From contig JAQFVV010006311.1 of the NCBI GenBank assembly GCA_028023455.1, positions 1,366,001-1,430,000 on the forward strand: DNA of 64,000 nt, in the 5' to 3' direction. Positions 37,063 to 51,609 of this stretch are shown one piece after another. The notes below the pieces were generated by a model. The model made no database searches, had not been told where the DNA came from, and saw only the letters and a program-made list of their open reading frames with translations. A program made the position numbers and the translations under genes. This stretch comes from Epiperipatus broadwayi (taxonomy: Eukaryota > Onychophora > Udeonychophora > Euonychophora > Peripatidae). Positions within the stretch are counted from its first letter, which is position 1. Every line of letters starts with the position of its first letter.

Positions 37063-39480
37063 TGCATATACATACTATAACTGACAGAATTTCACAACCC
37101 ATATGAAAATTACCAGAGTGCAATTTGCTTGTGTGTTCCACATTATGATGTCATGGAGTAATAATTTTTTTTCAGCTCACTAAACACATGAATCTTAATT
37201 ATTCTACTTAATTATTGATTGCAAATAATGACAAAATGCTAACAAAATAATGAGATTATTTATTTATTTTTGTATATACACTAGAAATTAATGCACACAA
37301 TGTCATAATTTTATTTAATTGACATTAATTTTGGCAAATTAATTTATGTAAAATAAACATCTATAAAGGCACAGACATTGTACATGGAAGAATGTAAAGC
37401 TTAAATGCTTTTAAGCAATTAATACAATTAATATTTGATATATAGAATAATATTAACATGTTTATAAATGAACTCCAATCCACTGCATAGACTCCTAATT
37501 ACTTGAATACCTTATTATCACTGTTCTAAGACTAGATGACACTGAAAAATGACAATAGTACAATATTATAAACTAAGATAAATAACTTATGGATAATTTA
37601 ACTAATTGACTGCAGTGATCAATGTTAGTAAGTAATTATGATAGTAAAATAATTGTAACATACAAGAAATAACACTTGTATTACAATACCTTATGAACCA
37701 GAACAAATACATGTATAAAGTATATGCAAATGGTAGTAATTAACTTCAACTGCATACTCCTGCTTAGCATATCACAAGACAAGTATGAAGATACAGCAAA
37801 TAACCTATGTTAGGAAATGTTTATCTAATGCATGTCACCACACTAACAATGAAAGTAAAAGCCAGATATCTGAAAATGGTCTTACAATCATTTATCACTA
37901 ATACATTACATAATAATGAGTTTCATATATAACTAGTATAACTAAATTAACTGTTGACAGTCATTTATTACAATCAATTATATTTCTTCAAAACAAAAGG
38001 GTAGTTTTCTCAAACTGAAACTATTCATATAAATAAATAGCCTAATCTAACCTGTCTATGCAGTATGATTGAACACCACTTTCAATATATTTATTTGCAA
38101 ATTTAACATATTGTTTATGTTTAAATTAAATTGAATTGACTAGTTTAATTTACATACAAATCATTACTAGAATGGCCTGAAATTGCTAAATTATACTTTA
38201 ACAGATTTAGATAAATTTACTATTTTAAATGATTGTTAACTAAATTCTGGCATTTATTAAGAAAACAACACAACAATTTCTTGCTATTCATGCTCAAAAA
38301 CAGATAATACAAATAATTATTTACTGATATATTTTCACTAGATAGGAGATAAATAATTAACTAGAGATTTGTTTAAAAGTTCATTCCTATTATTTCAGCA
38401 TGGAAAGTTTACATTCAGTCTTTTAGGTAGTGTTTTATTTTGGTGGAGTTTATTCTTTGAATCATTGCTATAGTGGATGAAAGTTTATATTACAATTCTA
38501 ATTTAATTAGGATGCTTTAGCAGTATTTATTTTTGGTTCAATAGCTGGTTTCTTACCGTAGTTTTGGACATTAGATTTTATGCATATCAGGTTAACTTAT
38601 AGTGGACACATGTTCAGGTGGATTTGCCATTTGTTGATGGCTCTAACTCCTAGAGTCAGCAATGGGATTCCAGCTTGCACTCTGTCACTTGACAGAGCAA
38701 AGCAGACAATGGCTTCTCTACTCCTGCCTGGCTTCAAACTACATAAATAAATATAATTATGTACTTCTGTCTGAGAATAGCAGAATAATTGCAGCACATA
38801 TCTGAATAATAGAGCAACAGCTGTAATGCAGAATAATGAAAGAATAATAGTCCTGAATAGCAGAATCACAAAATAACAGCAGGATAATTGCAGAATAACA
38901 GAATAATAATAATAATAACTTGAATCTAATTATAAGCACTATTTATAGTCTCTAAAATTAGATTATCAGTAAACTTCAGATCTATTGCTTGTCTTCTGAA
39001 TCCTTTAACTGATTGGCCATAGATGACTCCAAAAACTCTGCTGAAGTCCACAACTTATTTTCCCAATATCATATTGACAGATGGTCTTATTTTTGACCTC
39101 GGCTTACAAAATAGCACTCTGTTTTTAACTGCTTTACATGGAATATTTATCTTCTTAAGAAATTAATTGATCGATTTGTTTAAAAGCATTTTAATTAGTT
39201 TTTACAAATGTCATTTTCACTTCTAAATTGTTAACAATAAAAATACTTTTCGTTTTTAACTAGACTAAATTTATACTTTTACAATTTTTGGAAAAGTATT
39301 TTGCTTTAAGTTAATGTAAAATATAACTTTATAATTATTTATACCATATACATTTATCTGTGCATATATATATAATTTTTATTTATTAAAATTTTTTAAA
39401 TAAAATTTTTACTTTTTATAATGTTTTAGTATTTTTTAAATTACTGGGCATATGTAAGAACATATATACATATAGCTTCA
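37063..39480 (-). repeat. 3' LTR (uninterrupted copy, about 2.4 kb)
   Basis: Starts 'tgcatata' and ends 'agcttca' on the plus strand (TG...CA). It aligns in order with 41732-42051, 46015-46593, 49863-51296 and 51521-51609. Landmarks include 'gacattgtacatgg' (about 37374), 'caaaagggtagtttt' (about 37996), 'gattttatgcatat' (about 38573) and repeats of the type AGAATAAY at 38765-38915. This copy keeps the empty sites of the insertions found in the other LTR. A 90-codon frame inside (38597-38869) has no recognised domain. Confidence 0.75.
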
Positions 39481-39786
39481 TATCTTTAATGTCCACCAAA
39501 AAAAAAAAAAATGAAAAAAAAATTTTACTTGGTTAGTAAACATACAAGACACAGATATTAGTATACAAAAATTTTATACAACTTATATATCCAAATTCTT
39601 TTATTTAGTAGGATATATTCTATTTGCCTTTCCAATTTTTGCTGTAATTCTCTCCATACCAAAAGGAGTTCTTCTTCATCTGATAAAAGCATAAATTTCG
39701 ATGATCATCTTTGATTCATCATTCTTTGTCTATTTGAGTTGGTATTTCACTCATATTTCTTCTTTATGTGTGGCTGATTTTCTGCA

Positions 39787-41022
39787 TTAATGTTGCATGA
39801 TTGCTGTGTGCAGTTTCGGTTGATCAATTCTCTTAGATTTGTCTGGAAGTTCCTTCAGCATATTCCAAAATTCTATGTCAGTCAGCAATACTGCAATTTC
39901 TTTAATATTTCTAAGAGTTTGGCCCAGCATGATTTGCAGCACTGTTGCAAATATGTTATATTGGATAGTTCTTATAATCTGCTCCTCTGATAATGGAAAG
40001 GCAGTCAGGGACCTCAATGTGGTTACCTGTCAGTAGAAGAACTGATTTTGAATTTCTCATGGTGCATCTGGATATTTTACTTGTGGAACTTTATGCAAGA
40101 GCTCATCTTGACATTCTTCATTCCAGAAGATATGCATTAATGCATATTTGTAGTCTCCAAAAATCTGTGGTGACTTAGTTCTCAATGTAAGCCACCAGTC
40201 TTTGGCCATGTTATTGATGTGATTGCAGGATATGGCAATCTTTTTCTTTTCCTGTCAATTATTGAATTGGGAACACTTCTTTCAAACTCTCTAAATGTGG
40301 CAATGGGCTCTCTCCAATCTCTGCTCTAAAAGCTTTTATTTGAATATTTTCATAATAATTTGACTTGTTTGTTCATTATCTTTTCTACCCTTATTTATCC
40401 TTTCACCTTCTGTATATTTTATGCTATTTTCTTACACTCTTTTAGTATTTTTCTCTTCCACTCTGGTAATTTTCACTTTCAATTGCCTCTAATCTCTAAG
40501 CTATGCTCCAGGCATATTTTTCTTCTGCACTTGCTCTACATCTATTGTTGAGCTATTTTTATTTATTTCTATATCCTGCTGATGCACCCTCCATATTATC
40601 CATTCTATCTTTTAGTTTGTCATGCAACCTTTCTTTCCTAAGCAATATAGCTTTTTCTTGAATTCTTAATTGATGCTGTATGTTTTTTTATCCGTACTAT
40701 TTCTTCTTCCACCTGTCTATTCTTGTACTTTCTTTTCACTAATATCTTCTTTCACTATCTGCACTTCCTTCTCTACTTTTTCAATATTTTTACTTAGATT
40801 TTTCTCTACTGTTTCTATTGCATTTTGCATCTGATCTGGTCTATTCTGTATTTTCTGCTTCATTTCTTTCATCTTTTTGATTATATTCTGTTGAATTTCT
40901 TTCATCTTTTCCAACATATGAAGTTGATTTTCTTTCATTTCCTGATTATTTTTAGTGAACATTTCCATCATCAGCTTCATAATTGTCTGCATCTCTGTTG
41001 GTTCATTTGTTCTTTCCATCAC
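39787..41022 (-). pseudogene. Retrotransposon gag-like gene, frameshifted
   Basis: The frame starts at 41022 (MMERTNEPTEMQ) and gives about 100 residues rich in Met, Glu, Lys and Gln, with the heptad character of a coiled coil. A frameshift near 40716 interrupts it. Further on (about 40170-39790) the translation contains 'IFGDYKYALMHIFWNEECQ', 'SLTAFPLSEEQIIR' and 'LLTDIEFW', which resemble the capsid region of arthropod-type Ty3/gypsy Gag ('F..FK..F...YWNEE.Q', then 'SEEE'). It has at least one frameshift and several stops. No CCHC knuckle was found after the capsid-like part. The role would be particle assembly around the element RNA. Confidence 0.6.
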
Positions 41023-41710
41023 TTGAAGATTTATGGATGAAATAGGATTATAGTCCTTTCACACTATCTACTCAGTTATTAAATCATAACTCTGTTCTTC
41101 CAACTCCATATTTATAATATATAAAAATATACACTTACAGCTAAAAATTTCCCTTGTTTTTCTAAATTAGCTTTAAATTTTCTCTTAACAATATTTCTTA
41201 ACTATTAATTCTCTATTCACTCTGAACATCTACCCCATTCTGTCATAGTTTGTCTGAGCAAATGCCCACTCCCCACCAAAATCATTCATTTGCCATTTAC
41301 ATTATATCCTACTTTTAAACTTTCTAATGCCCAATTAAACAAAAATATTTTTTATATATGTTACAGGATATGTTTACTGTCCTAACAAATTTCATCAATG
41401 TGTCTCATGTTATATGTATATACTTTTTATTCTCATTATTAGTAATACTTTGTCACAAATAAACTTTTTTTGATAAATCTATTTTTGCAACCCATAATTA
41501 CCTTTAAAAGTCCAAAACAAATTCCAAAACAAACTACTTCTATAACTGTTAAACTTATTAGAAAAATCAACATTATCCTATCTAAAGTATCTACCCCTTT
41601 TTTATATTAACCTGTCAGAATACACAAATACTAACTTTATTCTATTTAAAAATTTTCTATATCATTACAAAAATAGATATGTATCTCAGAGATTCATAGA
41701 CAATACAATT

Positions 41711-41729
41711 GGTTCCACATTGGGTACCA
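41711..41729 (-). other. Primer binding site (tRNA-Lys type)
   Basis: On the minus strand the 19 bases start TGGTACCCAATGTGG, two bases inside the 5' LTR edge. The classical tRNA-Lys(1,2) site begins TGGCGCCCAACGTGG. The differences in this core are transitions, as expected from decay. Position and sequence both support it, and it sets the minus-strand orientation of the element. Confidence 0.7.
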
Positions 41730-42051
41730 TCTTACACAAAAATATACTGTAACTGGCAGATTTGTGCAACTCACATGAAAATCATCCAAGGGCAATCTGC
41801 ATGTATGTTCCACATTATAAATCACAGAATAATACTATTTTTTTTAGCCTGCTAAGGTCAAGAAGAAACAAAGGACTCTTAACTATTCTATTTAAATTAT
41901 AAATTGTGAATAATGACAAAATGATAACAAAATAATGAAATACAATTTATTTATGTACATCTATTCAAAATTAATACACACAATGGCATGACTTTATTTA
42001 ATTGACTTATTAATTTTGGCAAATTCATTTATGTGAAATAAACAAAAATCC

Positions 42052-45786
<3,735 letters not shown>

Positions 45787-45787
45787 A

Positions 45788-45818
<31 letters not shown>

Positions 45819-45884
45819 TACTATTACTATTATTATTATTATTATTACTATTACTACTATTACTACTATTACTATTACTACTAT

Positions 45885-45915
<31 letters not shown>

Positions 45916-45987
45916 GCTGCTGCTGCTACTGCTGCTGCTACTACTACTACTACTACTACTACTATTATTATTATTATTATTATTATT
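45787..45987. repeat. Mosaic ATT/ACT/GCT microsatellite
   Basis: The repeat changes in steps from ATT through mixed ATT/ACT and pure ACT to a GCT core (about 45914-45938), then returns through ACT to ATT. Triplet phase is kept throughout. Confidence 0.9.
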
Positions 45988-46593
45988 TTATTCTTATATA
46001 ATAATTTAGATTATGTACAGACATTGTACATGGTAATATAAAGATTAAATACTTTTAAACAATTGATATTTGACAATATTTAAAATAATATTAACATTAG
46101 TTGTTTTTGAATGGTTCCCAATCCACTGCACAGACTCCTACTCCTAATCACTTTCATGTTCTACTGTCACCATTCTAAGTTTAGACAACCCTGCAAAATG
46201 AGTATAACATAATATTATAAACTAAAAAACTAATGATTGATTTAAGTAATTGATTGTGATAATCAACATCAGGCCACGATATTAGTAAATAATTATAATA
46301 ATTTTAATTGTAACATACAAAAAATAACATCTGTACTACAATAGTTTATGAACAAAGACAAATAAATGCATAAAGTATATGCAAATGGTAGTAATTAACT
46401 ACTATTGCATACTAGTTCTTAGGGTATATGGTACAGCAAAGGGTGAGTGATCAGTAGTTTCAAATGTATTACAACAAGGCATATATAAAGATAAAGCATA
46501 TAATCTATGAAAGGAAATTTTATCTAATGCATATCACCATACTAAACAAATAATAATGAAAGAAGTCAGAAATCCACAAATGGTTTTACAATC

Positions 46594-47305
46594 TGCTATG
46601 TCTAGCTAATTTAAAAGTGTACTTCTCATAAGAACAAATCAATACTAATAGTTAATATTTAGATACTTTTTTCCATTTGATAGACAATCCTTAACATAAG
46701 AAGACACAAAGGCATACATAAATAATTTAGATCAGTATGACATGTAAGAGTCATAGTGGCTGTTCTCACATTCAAAGGCCAGGTCTCCACACTTGAAGTG
46801 ACTGTGCCAAGGAAGACATTCTGCTCCAACATATATGCCTGTGTACACAGGAAGCTCCAAGAATTCAGTATCCTCTTATTCATCAAATTAATACTGAGGC
46901 ATTCATTGTTCAATACCTGAAGATGATGGATTAGTACTCTTGTCCATCCCACTCAGGTGATTCTTCATTTTAATCTTCATACAAAAATTTACATGTTATC
47001 TTTCTGACTTTTATTAATGAGTTATTTTTATAGTTTGTCATTTATCTCATGAAGGAAATCTAAATTTGAATTCCTTTAATTGTTTTATATCTTATTATCA
47101 TAATGAATTCCAATCTCATTAATTAAACTGTTTTTACATTTAAAAATAATCTTTTTTCTAATTTTAAAAGTTATAACTTTTATTTTCTATTTTAAAAAAA
47201 AATCAGTCTTATAAAATTTTTAAATTTATTTAAACTTATTATTTACTCTCTTTATAAGTTTATATCTATATATGTAAATGTATTTAAACATACACATACA
47301 TATCA
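46594..47305 (-). repeat. 3' LTR of the deleted gypsy element
   Basis: About 712 bases, aligning throughout with 49130-49857. It has a small insertion at its right end ('tacatat') and lacks a piece near 46640 present in the other copy. Confidence 0.85.
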
Positions 47306-47320
47306 TTAATTCCTCCAAGT
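47306..47320 (-). other. Possible polypurine tract
   Basis: On the minus strand 'cttggaggaattaa' lies immediately before the 3' LTR. The purine run is short and partly decayed. Confidence 0.4.
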
Positions 47321-47458
47321 TCAGAAATGAGATTTTAATCTCTGAACTTATTACGAGTTATTAAGATACATGGGTTTTTTATCTTCTTTTTAGCCCACTA
47401 TTGTGAATTATGTTTCAACGCACTAGGTGCATTCTCAGGAAATGTAGTTGTTTGAAAA

Positions 47459-47641
47459 TCAAAATAATTTTTTAGTTTTCATGCCTAAGCTAATATCTGG
47501 CCACCAGGCATGACTAAGCATTAGAGCTTTTACTTTGCTCATGTCTTGCAGACTATTATGTAGACACTTTATTATATGCTGCATGCTCTTGACTGGAATC
47601 AACATGCAATCATCTTTCATAATGTAACTTTTGCATATCAA
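47459..47641 (-). pseudogene. Integrase zinc-binding domain relic
   Basis: A 60-codon frame with 'DMSKVKALMLSHAWWPDIS', matching the 'GM.KMK.LARS.VWWP.ID' signature at the N-terminal zinc-binding region of Ty3/gypsy integrases. The catalytic core of integrase is absent downstream. The spacing from the protease relic (about 350 bases) shows that reverse transcriptase and RNase H were deleted. Confidence 0.65.
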
Positions 47642-47984
47642 TAGTTATTCTGGGCATTCCATAGTTCCTTGTGAAGGAAATTAGAAAGTTGCTTCTACCA
47701 GCCTTCTATAATCTGCTTCATAATCCACTGATGGCCATTGTCTTTGGCTGTCCAATAAGCTACAATTTTGTTTTTTATGCTTAATTTCAGCATGTCTTTG
47801 TACTCCATTTCATTATGTTTCTAGTCACCACAGACCTTCTTTGACTTGATTTTGTTAATTACTGGATGCTGAAAAAGTTTTTTCCATTTGAGTATATCTA
47901 TTTTACCCAAATTTATCTTAACCCCTTTGGAAAGTTTTTCTCTCTTGGAGCTATTAATTTTTTTAGTAATTGTTATTTTTACAA

Positions 47985-48221
47985 CTATTTCACTGAACCA
48001 GTCTCTTCCTAGAATGCCCTACATATAATGATAAAACATTAATTTTGCCCTGATTTTCACAAATTGGCACTTCAACTACACCCTTTATTCTAATGGCCTA
48101 TCATATCTAATGCCTTTAGGTCAGTTTTTTAAATAATGGGTCTTTTCCTACACTTGGAAGTAACAGTATATCAATTGCAGACTGATATCAACAATATGTC
48201 ACTACTACTGTCCACTTCCAT
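47985..48221 (-). pseudogene. Retropepsin (protease) relic
   Basis: 'MEVDSSSDILLIS' (about 48183-48221) fits the active-site loop of a gypsy protease, where D-S/T-G is expected; Ser replaces Gly here. 'GILGRDWFSEIVVKI' (about 47974-48018) fits the C-terminal GRDW-type segment. Stops lie in between, so it is inactive. Confidence 0.65.
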
Positions 48222-48366
48222 AGATATGGATTAATCACTCAGCTTTAGTTTTAACATAATTTTGTCATCATTGGTGGACATTTTTTTATATTGGTATACG
48301 AATTGGTTGATCCCCATATGAATTTTTATGACTCTTACTTTCCTTGTTGGGATCGTTATGTTTTTC

Positions 48367-49065
48367 TTTACATATTTTTACCCATGTGCTATACTTTTTT
48401 ACAATTATTGCAAAATTCTCATTTATGAAAACAATTTCTGGCTTTGTGGCCCTTTTTCCCACAGCAAAAACATATAAACAGGTTTTACTGTTAGCACTAT
48501 TTTCATTACTTTTCGATCACTCCTTTTTTATGGTTTTATACACATCTGTTTGCGACTTGCTATAATTCTTGAACTTGGCGAATTTTCAAGATTCCTTAAG
48601 CACAAGTTCATAAGCTATTCCACATTTTATAGCCTCTATATAATCTAAAATTACTAATGGCCAATAATTATTGGTGTAAACTATCATTACACAAACATAT
48701 AATAAATTGTTCCAACAGGGCTTCATCTAGGAAAGATTCATAGATGCAATTCTTTGTTAGATTACAAAGAGCGCTATCCTAAACTTTTATACTTTCATCC
48801 CAAACTTGGTCCTGAGCTTAAAATTATAGTCCAGTAACATGCCTAGAGGGTTGGGGATTAATGTGACTTGTCAAACAAGAGGTTCAGTGAGCCTGTTTGC
48901 TATTTCAATAACTTCTTTCTCAGAAAAGCATAATAATAAAGCAATCTTGTACTTATCATCTTCAACTTTATTAATGAATAAGTATTTTAGTACACATTGA
49001 ACATACAGGAGTCTCTTATTTGCCTCACTGACATCAAATTCACTGATTGCTACTTGCACTGCCAT
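48367..49065 (-). pseudogene. Gypsy gag relic with two zinc knuckles
   Basis: Starts MAVQVAISEFDVS at 49065. The first 64 residues are open and resemble the Gag N-terminal region of mag-like elements ('EDDKYKIALLLCFSEKEVIE'). Later frames are broken by stops. Near the end is a CCHC knuckle of spacing C-x2-C-x4-H-x4-C, 'CFCCGKKGHKARNC' (48431-48472). A second follows, with C-x2-C-x4-H ('CNNCKK', then a stop, then 'HMGKN') at about 48374-48412. Two successive knuckles are typical of mag-like Gag and would bind element RNA. Confidence 0.75.
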
Positions 49066-49108
49066 CTTTTACCTAAATTTAGCCATTATTTTAATTAATG
49101 GTTCGATT

Positions 49109-49127
49109 CAAGACTATGACTGCACCA
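49109..49127 (-). other. Primer binding site of the deleted gypsy element
   Basis: The minus strand reads TGGTGCAGTCATAGTC starting two bases inside the LTR edge. The TGG start, complementary to a tRNA CCA end, and its exact position support it. The tRNA species was not determined. Confidence 0.6.
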
Positions 49128-49129
49128 AT

Positions 49130-49857
49130 TGCTATGTCTAGTTAATTTAAGAGTGTACTTCCCATGAGTACAAAGCCTTACTAACATAATATTAAGATAA
49201 TTCTTTCCTTACAATCCTTAATAGCATTTAACTATTTACATATATACAATCCTTAACATAAGAAGGCTCAAATGCATACATAAATAATAATTTAGTTCAG
49301 TATGATCTGTAAGAGTCATAGCTGGCTGTTCTCACATTCAGAAGCGAGATCTCTGCACTTGAAGTCTCAAAAGAGAAATTCTGCTTCAACATATATGTCT
49401 GTGTACACATATGAAACTCCAAGAATCCAGGATCCTCTTGTTCATCAAATTAATACTGAGGCATTCACTGTTCAATCCCTGAAGATGATTGGTTAGTACT
49501 CCTGTCCATCTGCTCAGGTGATTCTTCATTTTAATCTTCATACAAATATTTACATGTTATCTTTTTGACTTTAATTAATAAGTTATTTTTATAGTTGTCG
49601 TTTATCTCACGAAGAAAATCTAAACTGGCATTCCTTTAATTGTTTTATATCTTATTATCACACTGAATTCCACTCTCATTAATTAAACTGTTTTTATTTT
49701 AGAAAATAATCTTTTTTCTAATCTTAAAAATTATAAATTTTATTTCCTATTTTTAAAAAACCAGTCTTCTAAAATTCTTTAATTTATTTAAACTTATTAC
49801 TTTTTCTCTCTATAAGTTTATACCTATATATGTATGTGCATTTAACCATACACATCA
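49130..49857 (-). repeat. 5' LTR of the deleted gypsy element
   Basis: About 728 bases, aligning with 46594-47305. Shared landmarks include 'catacataaataat' (about 49274), 'aatactgaggcattcact' (about 49451) and 'gtgattcttcattttaatct' (about 49518). On the minus strand it precedes the primer binding site. Confidence 0.85.
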
Positions 49858-51296
49858 CAACCATTTGTCACTAATATGTTACATAAGAATGAGTTTCATA
49901 TGAATTGACTGTAGCCACCCATTTCTATTAATTATATTTCCTCAAAACAAAAGGGTAGTTTGCTCAAACTGAAACCTATTCATATAAATAAATACAGCCT
50001 TAATATCTAGCCTGTTTACACAGCGTGATTGAACTCGATTTTTAATTTCTTAATGTACAGATTTAACAGTGGAATTGACTATTTTAATTTACATACAAAT
50101 CATTACTATCATGGCCAGAGATTGCTAAATTATACTATCAGTGATTTAGATAAACTTATTTTAAATGATTGCTGACTAAATTCTGACATTTATAAAAAAA
50201 AACAAAAAACACAGCAATCTCTTGCATTCATGCTTATAAACAGATTAAACAAATAATTATTTACTAACATATTGTTAGTAGATAGGAGATAAATAATAAT
50301 TAACTAGAGATTCATTTAAAGTTCATAACTATTATTTTAGTATAAAAAGTTCATATTCAGTCACTTAGGTATTTATTTATTTTGGTGAAATTTATTCTTT
50401 GAACCATAGCTATGATGGATCAAGGTTTAAAACACAATTCCAATTTAATTAAAATGGTTCAGCAGTATTTATTTTTGTTTTGATGGCTGGTTTCTTCCTC
50501 TAGCTTTGGACATAAGATTTTATGCATATAAGGTTAATATATAGCAGATACATGTTTGATGGTTTCTCCATTTGTTGACTGCTCTTACTCCTGGATTTGG
50601 CAATGGGTTTGCTGTGGCTTCTCTATTCCTGCATAGCTTCAAACTTCATAAATAAATATAATTATGAAATTCTGACTGAGAATAGCAGAATAATTACAGC
50701 ACATGGCAGACTAATACCCAGCAACAATCATAATGCAGAATAATAAAAGAATAATAATCCTGAATAGCAGAATCACAGAATAACATCAGAATAACAGAAG
50801 ATGAAGAATAATCTTGAATCTAATTATAAGCACTATTGATAGTCTCTATAGAGTTACATTATCAGTAAACTTCAGATTCATCACTGTCTTTTGGATCCTT
50901 TAATCAATTGGCTATAGATAACTTCAGAAACTCTGCTGAAGTCCACAGCTGATTTTCCCAATACTTTATTTACAGACATTATTATTTTTGACCTGGGCTT
51001 ACAAAATAACACCCTGTTTTTAACTGCATTACTTTATATATTTATCTCATTAAGAAGTTGAGTGATTTGTTTACAAGCATTTTAATTAGTTTTTAGAATG
51101 CCATTTACACTTCTAATTATCAACAACAAACATACCTTTTGTGTTTAACATAATTTTAGACTAAATTTATATTTTTACAATTTTTAGGAAACTGTTTTAA
51201 ATTAATGTAAAATATAATTTTATAATTATTAATATCTATACATTTATCTGTGCATATAATATATATATAACTTTTATTTATTAAAATTATTTAATA

Positions 51297-51520
51297 TATA
51301 TTTTTCTACATGAGTGAGATCAAGTGTATCAGCACTATGAAATAGCATGAATGGTTGAGGGTTGTGTGAAAGTCTGAGTTCAAACCCTTATATATTAAAA
51401 TTATTTAATAACAGAAACACAGACCTATTATATACCTGTGTCTATATATGTAATATATAGGGTATATGAGCCCAAACTTTCAGATCACCCATCACTCTCC
51501 ACTCTATCTAATAACACTGT
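51297..51520. repeat. Small fold-back insertion (family C ends)
   Basis: Absent from the equivalent position in the intact LTR (near 39400). About 51325-51395 and 51450-51512 are diverged reverse complements. The right arm read backwards has the 'agatagagtgga' block of the 23.9-kb element. A B-box-like 'gagttcaaacc' is at 51376-51386. The 18-base 'tattaaaattatttaata' occurs at 51279-51296 and again at 51393-51410. Confidence 0.6.
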
Positions 51521-51609
51521 TTTAATAAAATCCTTACTTTTTGCAATGTCTTAGCAATTTTTAAATTCCTGACATGAAGTATATATATGTAAGCACATAT
51601 ATAGTTTCA

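Larger units (their letters stand above)
46594..49857 (-). mobile_element. Internally deleted Ty3/gypsy (mag-like) LTR retrotransposon
   Basis: LTRs at 46594-47305 and 49130-49857 begin TGCTATG and end with TCA on the plus strand. The 5-base flanks are 'caatc' (46589-46593) and 'caacc' (49858-49862), a target duplication with one change. The internal 1.8 kb reads on the minus strand as gag, two zinc knuckles, protease and an integrase-like zinc region, while reverse transcriptase and RNase H are missing. It lies inside the older long LTR; the matching uninterrupted site is at 37885-37889. Confidence 0.85.
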
